A stretch of DNA of 16,173 nt from JBNGDW01 sp049975325 (GCA_049975325.1 JBNGDW010000033.1:1-16173), one strand, 5' to 3'. Shown: positions 1 to 7,264, counted from the first letter of the stretch. Notes: generated by a model from the sequence alone, not told the origin. Translations and numbers: made by a program.

Positions 1-280
1 ATGTATCATCGACAAAAATTGCTCTATCAGAATCAGAATTCAATCTTGCTGCCATGTTTACTACCACCATTTTGATTCCACGAGCAAGCACATCAGGAAC
101 AAAATCATGTCCATCAAATTTTGCTCCTTTTAGAGCAAAAAAAATACCATGAACATCTTCTGGAACATTCTTGGGCACTTGCCTGCTATCAATAAAAACT
201 TTATTGAACTTCAAATCTCTTTCTTGGGAGGTTGTCCCTTGTATGGCTTTTACTATCTCTTTAAGACTAATAAAATTCAT
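1..280 (-). CDS. murF: Mur ligase N-terminus, probably MurF (partial, runs off window start)
   Basis: This is the first 93 codons of a Mur ligase, cut by the window edge. MurF joins D-Ala-D-Ala to the UDP-MurNAc-tripeptide in the cytoplasm, and MurE adds the third residue. Visible features are an opening ISLKEIVKAIQG, then IDSR, then FALKG-x-x-FDGHDF, which is the substrate-binding N-terminal domain before the ATP-binding P-loop. The opening and the KFDGHDF block look more like MurF, but MurE shares DSR and DGHDF, so the subtype is about 60% sure. About six residues more than usual separate DSR from the FALKG block. The ATG at 280 overlaps the stop of the tiny upstream ORF (ATGA). No Shine-Dalgarno sequence is seen, so translation probably depends on coupling. 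An in-frame stop at 317-319 and the lack of another ATG/GTG/TTG in between fix this start. Confidence 0.75.
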   Translation of the reverse strand, partial: MNFISLKEIVKAIQGTTSQERDLKFNKVFIDSRQVPKNVPEDVHGIFFALKGAKFDGHDFVPDVLARGIKMVVVNMAARLNSDSDRAIFVDDT

Positions 281-360
281 TTTATCTGACTTGATAGATA
301 TTTTTTTAATTTTTGCCTATAATCTCCATACTGGTCAAGTTTTACTATTTCGGACTGCAT
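277..360 (-). CDS. 27-codon ORF coupled at both ends between ftsI and murF
   Basis: This short ORF starts MQSEIVKLDQYGDYR and ends SSQIK; it is hydrophilic and lysine-rich. Its ATG shares one base with the ftsI stop (TAATG at 362-358), and its TGA overlaps the Mur ligase ATG (ATGA at 280-277). It therefore bridges the gap between the two genes exactly. No Shine-Dalgarno sequence precedes either it or the Mur ligase. What is seen is the junction geometry; that it carries ribosomes from ftsI to murF by termination-reinitiation is inference. In most bacteria murE sits here, so it might be a remnant, but no MurE motif is recognisable. No function is known to me, and it could be a chance ORF. Confidence 0.4.
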   Translation of the reverse strand: MQSEIVKLDQYGDYRQKLKKYLSSQIK

Positions 361-2315
361 TACATCTTAGGAATAGCATTTTTTTCATTCATTATCAAAA
401 GGATATGGAAATCCTCTAACATTGTCGTGCCTGGCTTTGGAAATTGATCTGTGACTACAGAGCCATCGCCAGTGATAGCATAGGATATCTGTTGCTGGGA
501 TAAGAGTTGTTCTGCTTCATCTACGGAGAGACCTATACAATCTGGCACAAGCACATATTCCTGATTTACCTGTTTTATATGGGTCAACAAATGAGAATTT
601 GGAAGTACAATTATTTCTTGCACGATTTTTTTGAATGTAGGAGCGGCCGAGAGACTGCCATAGCGATAATTATATACGGGTTCATCAAAGAGTATAAGCA
701 TTACAATTTCTGGATCTTCTACCGGAAAAAATCCCACAAAAGATGCAACATATCTATCTTCCTTATAACCTACTCCATCATTTCTGAGTTTTTCTCCCGT
801 ACCTGTCTTGCCTGCGATATTCACAAAATCAAGATGAGCTGGCTTTCCTAATCCTTCTTCAACTACTGCCTGAAGAATAGCCTTAAGGGTATCCAATGCG
901 GGTTGAGTTCCTATAGAACGAATTACCTGCTTATCAAATTGCTTAACCACATCTCCATCCTTTCTTATTTCTTTTACAATATTAGGATAAAGTAGGTTGC
1001 CTCCATTTGCAAGAGCGGCATGAGCATAAGCCATCTGAATTGCAGTGACTGATATCTCCTGACCAAAAGAAAGTGAATGTTTAGAGAAGCTTGACCATTC
1101 TGATAGCGGACGCAGCAAACCTGTCTCTTCACCTGGAAGCTGGACACAGGTTTTACATGAAAAACCGCATGAAATAAGATGGCTGTAAAATTCTTCCGCA
1201 GATAATTTATCGACTACGCGTGTTATCCCAACATTACTTGACTGGGTAAGCACCTCTTTAAAACTGAGAGTAGTATGCGGAGTTACATCAGAAATAGTAC
1301 GTGCGCCAACTTTTCTGGTATTACAATCAAGAATATCATCCGGTTGAAATAGACCTTTTTCCAACGCTAGAAGAGCAGTAAAAGGCTTCATAATGGAGCC
1401 GGGTTCAAATAACCAGCTAATCGGCAAAATTGGATTTGCATGCATAGAAAGGGTTGCAGCAGATGTATCGCTCGCAGAAAAACCTCTCATTGCTAGTATA
1501 TCACCATTTTGGGCAGATATGATAATCCCGATTGCATGTTTTGCACCATATGTCCGGAGTCCTTCGAGCAAATTTTTCTCCAGTATAGATTGCATCTGTG
1601 TATCAATAGTTAGATATACTGAGTTCCCTGGGATTGGCTCTTGCCTATCCATATTTTCAAAATGATATCTCTCACCAGTGCCGTACTGAACAACTTCAAC
1701 CCATCCATCTGTGCCTGTAAGGACATCGTCAAAAGACCGCTCTATACCACAAAGTGCTCCATTAGTGGAATAAAGTCCAATAAGAGGTCCTGCCAGGCTT
1801 CCTCTCGGATAAACCCGCGTAGATTGCCATGGATATGCGGTGACCCCTTGTATCTTCTCCTTCTCTATATCTTTCACAATAGCCTCTTTGGTCCTTGCAC
1901 CAAGGTTTACTATAAACTCAAATCCATTAGGATAGGCAGGTGCGTAAGAACGAATCTTCTTAAGATAAAATTCTTTATTCTTACCCGTATGGGTACTTAC
2001 AATTTCGGCAATCTTTTCATAAATATACTCTTTCTCCTCAGTAGTGACTGAATCGCTATAGGCAAACGAAATTACTGAGGGACAAAGTTCTAACTTAAAA
2101 AGTTTTTTATTCTCAGCAAGTGGAACTCCATTTCGGTCATATATAATTCCTCTTTCTGCAGGGATTACTACCTTTTTGTTTCTGTACCGCCCATATTTAT
2201 CATAAAAATCAAAAACATCCAGAATCTGGATTGCAAAAAGACGATAGACAATAACTAAAAAAATTGCTAAAAAACAGAGCTTTAATACGAAAATTCTCCC
2301 TTCTGTAGTTAGCAT
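360..2315 (-). CDS. ftsI: Septal peptidoglycan transpeptidase FtsI/PBP3 with C-terminal PASTA domain
   Basis: Class B penicillin-binding protein, 651 aa, which cross-links septal peptidoglycan by D,D-transpeptidation on the outer face of the membrane. Residues about 8-28 form the single N-terminal membrane anchor. The dimerisation region carries PAERGIIYDRNG (about 53-64). The transpeptidase motifs are complete: SxxK at S307-K310 (GSIMKP), SSN at 359-361 and KTG at 503-505 (AGKTGTGEK). The C-terminus (about 588-645, beginning VPDCIGLSVDEAEQLL and ending near PKPGT) is one PASTA repeat, as in SpoVD/PBP2x-type proteins and unlike E. coli FtsI. AGGA about 6 nt upstream of the ATG is a plausible ribosome site. 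It follows the ftsL-like gene by 48 nt, the loosest junction in the cluster. Confidence 0.95.
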   Translation of the reverse strand: MLTTEGRIFVLKLCFLAIFLVIVYRLFAIQILDVFDFYDKYGRYRNKKVVIPAERGIIYDRNGVPLAENKKLFKLELCPSVISFAYSDSVTTEEKEYIYEKIAEIVSTHTGKNKEFYLKKIRSYAPAYPNGFEFIVNLGARTKEAIVKDIEKEKIQGVTAYPWQSTRVYPRGSLAGPLIGLYSTNGALCGIERSFDDVLTGTDGWVEVVQYGTGERYHFENMDRQEPIPGNSVYLTIDTQMQSILEKNLLEGLRTYGAKHAIGIIISAQNGDILAMRGFSASDTSAATLSMHANPILPISWLFEPGSIMKPFTALLALEKGLFQPDDILDCNTRKVGARTISDVTPHTTLSFKEVLTQSSNVGITRVVDKLSAEEFYSHLISCGFSCKTCVQLPGEETGLLRPLSEWSSFSKHSLSFGQEISVTAIQMAYAHAALANGGNLLYPNIVKEIRKDGDVVKQFDKQVIRSIGTQPALDTLKAILQAVVEEGLGKPAHLDFVNIAGKTGTGEKLRNDGVGYKEDRYVASFVGFFPVEDPEIVMLILFDEPVYNYRYGSLSAAPTFKKIVQEIIVLPNSHLLTHIKQVNQEYVLVPDCIGLSVDEAEQLLSQQQISYAITGDGSVVTDQFPKPGTTMLEDFHILLIMNEKNAIPKM

Positions 2316-2363
2316 AGCAATCCTATAATAACTTTATCCCAGATTCACAACAATTTTTATACT

Positions 2364-2699
2364 TTAATTATCCGCTGCCACTGCTTCTGGAGAAAAGAAA
2401 TCCAAAAAGGAATAGTTATATTTCCCGGGAGACACGGTATATCTTTGGACGCATATAATATCCTCAGATCCCGGGAATCTCATACCTAACCTTTTCTGGG
2501 CAAGTTCTATTATACGGGACTCATTAGAGAGATTGCTCACTTCTATACGCAATTCTGTGAGAATCTCCTGATTGATTTCAAGTATTTGATCCAGTTCCAC
2601 CATTTCTTTCTGTTGTGATAATAAGATTGATTTTTGAAGCAAGGAGAGTGTTATAAACATAAATAAAGCAAAAATCACTATAACAAATATATTTTTCAT
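2364..2699 (-). CDS. ftsL: FtsL/DivIC-like division protein
   Basis: Small bitopic membrane protein of 111 aa. FtsL-type proteins form a trimer with FtsB/DivIC and FtsQ/DivIB that recruits and activates FtsW-FtsI at the septum. Residues about 3-21 form one transmembrane helix, followed by a coiled-coil-like stretch (about 28-62) rich in E, L and I. It ends in the family-typical ESRIIELAQKRLGMRFP (60-76). The extra-cytoplasmic tail to residue 111 is a little longer than minimal FtsL. Sequence alone is weakly diagnostic in this family; the assignment rests largely on position between rsmH and ftsI. Its ATG overlaps the rsmH stop by four bases (ATGA), indicating translational coupling. Confidence 0.85.
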   Translation of the reverse strand: MKNIFVIVIFALFMFITLSLLQKSILLSQQKEMVELDQILEINQEILTELRIEVSNLSNESRIIELAQKRLGMRFPGSEDIICVQRYTVSPGKYNYSFLDFFSPEAVAADN

Positions 2700-3628
2700 A
2701 GATTTGTCCTTTCTGCTGCCCTTAACCGAGCAGTCCTTGCTCTTGGATTATTCTTAATTTCCTCTGAACTGGGAAATCTTGCCTGCTTTGTTATTATTTT
2801 AACTCGCTTTTTTTTATCACACACGCACTTAGGTAACTTTGGTGGACAAATACATTCCAGGCTTTCATACCTAAAAAATTCTTTTACAAGCCTGTCTTCT
2901 AAAGAATGATATGAAATAACAACGATTCTTCCTCCTGGATTTAGCACCTCGACCGCACCTTCCAGAGCCTTACTGAGAGAGAGCAGTTCTTGATTTACCT
3001 CTATTCGTATAGCCTGAAATACTCGGGCCACTGATTTAAATGATAACTTAGGAGGTACTGCGCTCTCTATTATTGAGCGCAACTCACCTGTGGTCTGAAT
3101 CGGATGTTCAGACCGAGTTTGAATAATCCGATTGGTAATTCTTTTCCAATAACGTTCCTCACCATATTCTCTGATAACCCTCTGCAGCTCCCTTTCTGGA
3201 TAGAAATTTACAACTTCATAGGCTGAAAGATTTTTGGATTGGCAATCCATGCGCATATCTAATTTTGCGTCTTGCTCAAAACTAAAACCTCTCGCCCCTT
3301 TTTCCAATTGATGTGACGAAACTCCTAAGTCAAAAAGTATGCCATCTATACTTGTACATCGGTTTAGCGCCAGTGCAGAAGTAAGATATGAAAAGTTTTT
3401 GTTTACAAATACGATTCTATCTGAAAAATTATGCAGTCTCTTCTTCGCATACTCAATTGCTTCTTTATCCCGATCGAAGGCTATTACCTTTATATTTGGA
3501 TTCACTTTAAACATTTCCACAAGATGGCCTCCACCCCCTAATGTGGCGTCCACATAAGTACCATTCTTATGTAGATTGAGCAGTTCAACTGCTTCCTTGC
3601 GCATAACCGGTATATGATATGTATTCAT
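2696..3628 (-). CDS. rsmH: 16S rRNA (cytosine-1402-N4) methyltransferase RsmH (MraW)
   Basis: 310 aa, the usual size for RsmH, which N4-methylates C1402 of 16S rRNA in the ribosomal P site using S-adenosylmethionine. Visible motifs are the N-terminal YHIPVM, the SAM-binding loop ATLGGGGH (28-35), the acidic FDRD (51-54), ILFDLGVSSHQLE (97-109), RGFSF (113-117), DMRMD (124-128) and VISYHSLEDR near residue 240. A cysteine-rich stretch (ECICPPKLPKCVC) followed by KKK lies before the C-terminal NPRARTARLRAAER, all typical. The start overlaps the mraZ stop by one base (TAATG). The end overlaps the ftsL start (ATGA). Confidence 0.97.
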   Translation of the reverse strand: MNTYHIPVMRKEAVELLNLHKNGTYVDATLGGGGHLVEMFKVNPNIKVIAFDRDKEAIEYAKKRLHNFSDRIVFVNKNFSYLTSALALNRCTSIDGILFDLGVSSHQLEKGARGFSFEQDAKLDMRMDCQSKNLSAYEVVNFYPERELQRVIREYGEERYWKRITNRIIQTRSEHPIQTTGELRSIIESAVPPKLSFKSVARVFQAIRIEVNQELLSLSKALEGAVEVLNPGGRIVVISYHSLEDRLVKEFFRYESLECICPPKLPKCVCDKKKRVKIITKQARFPSSEEIKNNPRARTARLRAAERTNL

Positions 3629-4065
3629 TATAATAGATGGGCGTTTCCCTGAAGTATCTGGTCGTATGTTTTATCAGCCTCTAAGAGATGCTTCTCGAAA
3701 TTCTTATCGTTCCATAAGGAAAAATATTTCCCTTCACCCAGAAATATGACTTTATCAGTGATTCCAGCCATCTCCACAAGATTCTTAGGAAGAAGAATTC
3801 TCCCGGGTCCCTCTATAGTTAACATAGCAGCATAGAGTCGGAAGGCTTTTAGTAGAGTCTTTTCATTTCCATCTCCTTGTTCCAATCTGGCTTCCAGTTC
3901 TTTCCAATTATCAAGCGGAAAAATATAGATAGTATTATGTCTACCCCTAACGGCTACAACCTTATTTTTTGAAGCAGGAGAGAATTGATCGCGAAGTGCC
4001 TGAGGTATACTAACTCTACGATTCGAAATCGAATTCTTAAACTGTCCCAAAAAAGTTCCGGACAT
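3628..4065 (-). CDS. mraZ: MraZ, transcriptional regulator of the division cluster
   Basis: 145 aa with the start chosen here. MraZ is a ring-forming, AbrB/SpoVT-like DNA-binding protein that in E. coli represses its own dcw operon. The start FLGQFKNSISNRR corresponds to the first MraZ half and LTIEGPGRILLPKNLVEMAGI (about residues 81-101) to the second. In the first half the usual DxKGR signature is degraded to SISNRR, while the second keeps GR. The ATG at 4065 is preferred over the more upstream ATG at 4137 because AAGGGGG lies 4 nt before it (4076-4070) and because MraZ proteins begin close to FLG. It is the first gene of the cluster and is coupled to rsmH by TAATG. Confidence 0.93.
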   Translation of the reverse strand: MSGTFLGQFKNSISNRRVSIPQALRDQFSPASKNKVVAVRGRHNTIYIFPLDNWKELEARLEQGDGNEKTLLKAFRLYAAMLTIEGPGRILLPKNLVEMAGITDKVIFLGEGKYFSLWNDKNFEKHLLEADKTYDQILQGNAHLL

Positions 4066-4126
4066 AATGCCCCCTTGGATACCACTTAATGCACATAAAT
4101 GAATATTTTTGACATCTAATGCCAAA

Positions 4127-4153
4127 ATGATACACACTCATAAATCTTGTCAA
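4127..4153 (-). promoter_or_regulatory. Possible promoter of the mraZ-led cluster
   Basis: On the minus strand, a perfect TTGACA (4153-4148) is followed after 15 nt by TATCAT (4132-4127), five of six matches to a sigma-70 -10 box. The 15-nt spacer is short. It sits about 60 bp upstream of the mraZ start. No TGGG-type MraZ operator repeat could be made out nearby. Confidence 0.4.
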
Positions 4154-4194
4154 ATTTTTTTTTCAAAAAAATTAAAAAAACTTTTTACCCCTGA

Positions 4195-4616
4195 TTAGGA
4201 TTACAAATTGAGGCGAAATATTTTGCGGATTTGTTAAAAAGATATAGTGTTTAACTCCCTTTAATGTAGTAAATTACGCTTTGATAAACTTATTGGAAAA
4301 ATTTTGGGTAAGGACAGAGTCAGATAAGAATATATTTCTTACAATTTGTATAAATTGGGGAAGGTTAATATGTTTGTTGTGCAAATATGTGCGCAATGAT
4401 CAGGATACTGTATGCGTCAACCTGCCTGCCCCGTAAGGAGTGAAGCGACTGTTATTTGTTTTCCTAAAGAATTGTTTCCGTCCTCCTTTTCTCCATTTCT
4501 CCCTTACTCCCACTCACCCCGTCTCATCTTTTCTCCGTCTTCCGTCCTCCGTTTTGCGGCAAAAAAATAAAAACTTTGACAAATTAAAATATACTACACC
4601 AAATTTGTAATCCTAA
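4195..4616. mobile_element. Putative MITE-like segment with 15-bp perfect terminal inverted repeats
   Basis: TTAGGATTACAAATT at 4195-4209 is matched perfectly by its reverse complement AATTTGTAATCCTAA at 4602-4616. They bound 422 bp of non-coding DNA in the mraZ-pilin divergent spacer. The TA inside each end would fit a 12-bp inverted repeat with a TA target site, as used by IS630/Tc1-mariner elements and their MITEs. Because TA is self-complementary this is not independent evidence. The segment encodes no transposase. It contains AT-rich DNA, a CCTGCCTGCC run near 4421, a 9-codon ORF (4370-4399) behind GGGGAAGG, and a 79-bp purine/pyrimidine repeat. The two sites could instead be binding sites for a regulator of the divergent genes. 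Apart from the promoter candidates, this accounts for most of the 633-bp gene-free stretch 4066-4698. Confidence 0.4.
4477..4555 (-). repeat. 79-bp dispersed purine-rich repeat, copy 1 (purines on minus strand)
   Basis: Almost pure pyrimidine on the plus strand. Its reverse complement aligns without gaps to 12087-12165, with 73 of 79 positions identical by hand count. Similarity stops abruptly at both ends, so this is a defined unit rather than just shared composition. Short internal echoes of ACGGAGGACG suggest it grew from smaller repeats. It has no coding potential. Confidence 0.85.
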
Positions 4617-4623
4617 GATTCAT

Positions 4624-4629
4624 TATAAT
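4624..4629 (+). promoter_or_regulatory. Possible -10 box of the pilin-like gene
   Basis: A consensus TATAAT lies 70 bp before the pilin-like start in very AT-rich DNA. No good -35 box is at the right distance; TTGTAA at 4605-4610 gives only a 13-nt spacer. It lies just outside one of the 15-bp inverted repeats (4602-4616), which would overlap the -35 region and could act as an operator. Confidence 0.3.
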
Positions 4630-4698
4630 AAATCTTAATTTTATTAAACAGAATGAGTAGTTAAAGTTTTAAATTCCAAAAAAGTTTTAGGAGGCTTA

Positions 4699-5103
4699 AT
4701 GGCAAAGAAAATTGGCTCAGCTAAAGAAGTAACCCTGATAGAGGTCTTGATGGTAATTTTGATTGTCGGAGTTATAGTAGTTTTGATTATTCCGGCTATG
4801 GCTGATCGGCAAAAAATAGAAATGATTAACGAGGAACTCCTTCCCACAGTTAAAACCATTCAGCAAAAGAATGAAGAGTTTCGGGCAGAATACGACGACT
4901 ATGCCTTTGATATTAGCCAATTAAACTTACAAGAACTCTCTGAAAAAAAATATTTTACCTACAGTTTAACAGATTCAACCATTGACGCCACAACAACCAA
5001 AGAGTTTGGAAAAGAGGGAGTAACCGTTCGATATAACTTTCTAAATGATGCATGGACAATCGAAGGTCCTGAAGGTGTAATTGACAGAAGTTGGCTCCCA
5101 TAA
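4699..5103 (+). CDS. Type IV pilin-like protein with aberrant prepilin signal
   Basis: 134 aa. Residues 12-36 (TLIEVLMVILIVGVIVVLIIP) are the hydrophobic N-terminal helix of type IV pilins and type II secretion pseudopilins, with the conserved Glu at +5 (E15). After it come a helical stretch with KTIQQKNEEFRAEYDDY, then FTYSLTDS and a C-terminal W-containing strand, in the manner of small major pilins of several uncultured phyla. The leader is unusual: the residue before the expected cleavage point is Glu10, not the Gly needed by PilD-type peptidases, and +1 is Val11 rather than Phe. The start is supported by AGGAGG at 4689-4694. It stands alone, with no pilus assembly genes nearby, and is transcribed away from mraZ. 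It may be a minor pilin, a pseudopilin or an unprocessed membrane protein. Confidence 0.8.
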   Translation: MAKKIGSAKEVTLIEVLMVILIVGVIVVLIIPAMADRQKIEMINEELLPTVKTIQQKNEEFRAEYDDYAFDISQLNLQELSEKKYFTYSLTDSTIDATTTKEFGKEGVTVRYNFLNDAWTIEGPEGVIDRSWLP

Positions 5104-5112
5104 ACTCACCAT

Positions 5113-5130
5113 ATCCGCCAACTGGCGGAT
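5113..5130. repeat. Palindromic repeat, CCGCCA-NN-TGGCGG family, copy A
   Basis: ATCCGCCA-AC-TGGCGGAT, with perfect 8-bp arms and a 2-nt centre, lies 9 nt after the pilin-like stop codon. It could form a tight hairpin in the mRNA 3' end, but no T-run follows, so it is not a standard intrinsic terminator. The same core occurs twice within dnaE. Confidence 0.75.
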
Positions 5131-5201
5131 TGCAAGGCGTATCTTGTGAATCTCAACTCGCAGAAGATGATAACCTATTTGTAGTTGGGCTATTACCATT
5201 T

Positions 5202-5221
5202 CCATTTCGCAAAAGAAATGG
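5202..5221 (+). other. Hairpin between pilin and PHP genes
   Basis: CCATTTC-GCAAAA-GAAATGG forms a 7-bp stem with a 6-nt loop, about 50 bp before the PHP gene. It is followed by CATATCCCC, so it is not a typical terminator. It may affect transcript ends or be incidental. Confidence 0.4.
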
Positions 5222-5270
5222 CATATCCCCCTGCTTATATTAGCACAAACTAACCAATTATCTCTTGATA

Positions 5271-6869
5271 ATGCATAATTTCCCCCTCTTACTACTCTAT
5301 CCTGAAATCCATTATCATATTGGATGGTTATATCCCTTATATTACCGTAGGGTTCCGGAAATTATAGCAGATTTGCCAATCCGAATAGAAATACAAAAAA
5401 ATCCCTCTATACCCATTCTTATAATTGTAAAAGATGCTCATAGATTTCCGGTTACCTTAAATAAAATCTATGTTTCTGTAGCATCTAAACAGCTCAATAT
5501 GCAGAAAACAGTAGATTTGAACCACCACATAGAAAAGCGATATTTTAGCCAGATTATATCGCTTCCCTTCCCTCAAATAGATTTTTCGCAACCTGCTGAT
5601 ATCACTGTAACCTTTTATATAACTCGCAAGCAGGATGGGAAGAATTTTATCTTCCAAAATGATAATCTTCCGGGCATACATACGAGACTGCGTACTTTTC
5701 TTAGTATCGAACCTCTTCCTGGTGAGCCCCATTGGTATGCTGGTGAGACGCATTATCATTCCTTCTTCACAGAAGATCAAGTGGAATTTGGCGCTGATAT
5801 AGATTCAGCGGTCCATCTTGCCAAACGAATGGGTTTACAATGGCTACTGGTTACCGACCACTCCTATGATCTCGATGACAGTGAAGAGAATTTTCTGACC
5901 AATGATCCCCTTTTGCCAAAATGGCAAAAAATCAAGCGACATGTTAAAACTATTCAGAAAATGGAAAAATTCCCTATGATATGTGGCGAAGAAGTTTCTT
6001 GTGGAAATAAAAAAAATAAAAACATACACCTGCTGGTAATCAATAATGAGCAATTTATCGAAGGCAAAGGTGATAGCGCTGAACATTGGTTTCACAATGC
6101 GCCAACTTTATCATTGGCAGAAGTGATGACAAAAATCGAGCAAGATGCAATTGTGATAGGAGCACACACTGCTGATGATCATCAAGATCCCATTAGCACC
6201 ATTTTACTTAAAAGAGGTGTATGGTCAGAAGAAGACATTACTAATGCAAATATTATCTATATTCAAATCTTGAATGAAGATACACCAAGAAAGATTGACT
6301 CTGCAAAAAAAAGCTGGGTATCTCTCCTGCTGAAAGGGTATAAGGCTCTTGCTTTGGCTGGTAATGATGCTCACGGCTACTTTAATCTCACCCGAAAAAT
6401 TGGTATCCCATTCCTTAATCTTGCAAAATCCCAAAAACAGATATTTGGAAACCTCAAAACATTTATAAAAGCTGATACTCCTCTCACAGGGGAAAATTTT
6501 GTAGATGAGTTTAAGAAAAATAGAATCATTATCTCAAACGGACCCTTTGCAAGGTTTATGATAAACGAGTATGAAATTGGCTCAACAATATATGCAAGGG
6601 AAAATAACGAACTTAAAGTGGAAATTTATGCTTGCTCATCTGAAGAATTTGGTTTGTTAAAAAGCATTAAACTTATATCAGGGAAAACGGAAGATCAAAA
6701 TGAAATGGTGGAGAAGGAATGGCAGATTATGCATTATAAGTTTTCCCAAACAAGCCATCTTCACTGGAAGGAGCAAAATTATTTTCGGATAGAAGCCCTT
6801 ACAGACAAGAAAAAGTTTTGCTTGACAAATCCCATCTGGGTTTGTACTTTTTATAAAGTTAATAACTAA
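5271..6869 (+). CDS. PHP-domain metallohydrolase, CehA/McbA-like
   Basis: 532 aa from the ATG at 5271; a TTG at 5265 is the alternative, and neither has a clear Shine-Dalgarno sequence. Residues about 1-155 form a beta-rich N-terminal region. The PHP metal site then follows in order: HYH (H161, H163), TDH (D196, H197), GEE (E240, E241), GAH (H299) and GNDAH (D366, H368). After the PHP core comes ISNGPFARFMINEYEIGSTI and a beta-rich tail, the layout of CehA/McbA-family proteins, where the final domain follows a TNGP-like motif. The family includes metal-dependent phosphoesterases and some ester or carbamate hydrolases, and the substrate cannot be told from sequence. No signal peptide or membrane segment is evident, so it is probably cytoplasmic. 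It is followed 46 bp later by the YfiM-like gene. Confidence 0.85.
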   Translation: MHNFPLLLLYPEIHYHIGWLYPLYYRRVPEIIADLPIRIEIQKNPSIPILIIVKDAHRFPVTLNKIYVSVASKQLNMQKTVDLNHHIEKRYFSQIISLPFPQIDFSQPADITVTFYITRKQDGKNFIFQNDNLPGIHTRLRTFLSIEPLPGEPHWYAGETHYHSFFTEDQVEFGADIDSAVHLAKRMGLQWLLVTDHSYDLDDSEENFLTNDPLLPKWQKIKRHVKTIQKMEKFPMICGEEVSCGNKKNKNIHLLVINNEQFIEGKGDSAEHWFHNAPTLSLAEVMTKIEQDAIVIGAHTADDHQDPISTILLKRGVWSEEDITNANIIYIQILNEDTPRKIDSAKKSWVSLLLKGYKALALAGNDAHGYFNLTRKIGIPFLNLAKSQKQIFGNLKTFIKADTPLTGENFVDEFKKNRIIISNGPFARFMINEYEIGSTIYARENNELKVEIYACSSEEFGLLKSIKLISGKTEDQNEMVEKEWQIMHYKFSQTSHLHWKEQNYFRIEALTDKKKFCLTNPIWVCTFYKVNN

Positions 6870-6889
6870 TCAAAATTTTAAGCTTAATG

Positions 6890-6895
6890 TATAAT
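6890..6895 (+). promoter_or_regulatory. Possible -10 box upstream of the YfiM-like gene
   Basis: Consensus TATAAT in the 46-bp AT-rich gap, 20 bp before the ATG at 6916. No -35 box is recognisable at 16-18 nt. If used, it would give a very short or nearly leaderless mRNA, which would fit the absence of a Shine-Dalgarno sequence here. AT-rich context makes a chance match likely. Confidence 0.25.
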
Positions 6896-6915
6896 AGTTG
6901 TTATATACAAAAATT

Positions 6916-7263
6916 ATGAAGAAATTTTTACTAATAGTCATCAGTTTTTTAATAGTATCTCCAATTCTGTTACAGGCTGATTTGCAAAACAAAAAGCCGA
7001 TAGACAGCTGGATTGGAAATGACAAATTTGCACATCTGACAACCTCTACCTTTCTTTACTGCTGGCAGTATGAAATATTAAATAAACCATTCCAGGTAGA
7101 TCATAACGATGCTAAAGTATGGGCGTTAAATCTTAGTTTACTATGGGGCGTTGGAAAGGAATTATATGATATGAGCCAGGAAGATAACTTCTTCAGTTAC
7201 AAGGACCTTATATTTGACGCTCTTGGATGTATAATTGGAATGGTAATCATAAACAATATGTAA
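6916..7263 (+). CDS. Small exported protein, YfiM/DUF2279-like
   Basis: 115 aa from the ATG at 6916. A TTG 18 nt upstream is possible, but the ATG is immediately followed by a classic signal sequence (MKKFLLIVISFLIVSPILLQA), pointing to export or membrane anchoring. The mature part has NDKFAHLTTSTF, then LWGVGKELYDM, then FSYKDLIFDALGCIIGMVI. This order (DKxxH, GxxKExxD, DLxxDxxG) is that of the YfiM/DUF2279 family, whose biochemical role is not established. The last part is hydrophobic and may pack in or on a membrane. No lipobox cysteine is seen at the signal cleavage region. The stop is one base from the next start, so the two genes are probably co-transcribed and coupled. Confidence 0.7.
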   Translation: MKKFLLIVISFLIVSPILLQADLQNKKPIDSWIGNDKFAHLTTSTFLYCWQYEILNKPFQVDHNDAKVWALNLSLLWGVGKELYDMSQEDNFFSYKDLIFDALGCIIGMVIINNM

Positions 7264-7264
7264 A

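Noticed and set aside
4066..4137. 24-residue N-terminal extension of MraZ from the ATG at 4137
   Set aside because: The internal ATG at 4065 has a strong AAGGGGG site and matches the usual MraZ start; the extension also overlaps the candidate promoter.
4370..4399. 9-codon ORF behind GGGGAAGG, possibly a leader peptide
   Set aside because: Good ribosome-site spacing, but no attenuator hairpins or downstream gene within reach; it lies inside the TIR-bounded segment and is probably chance.
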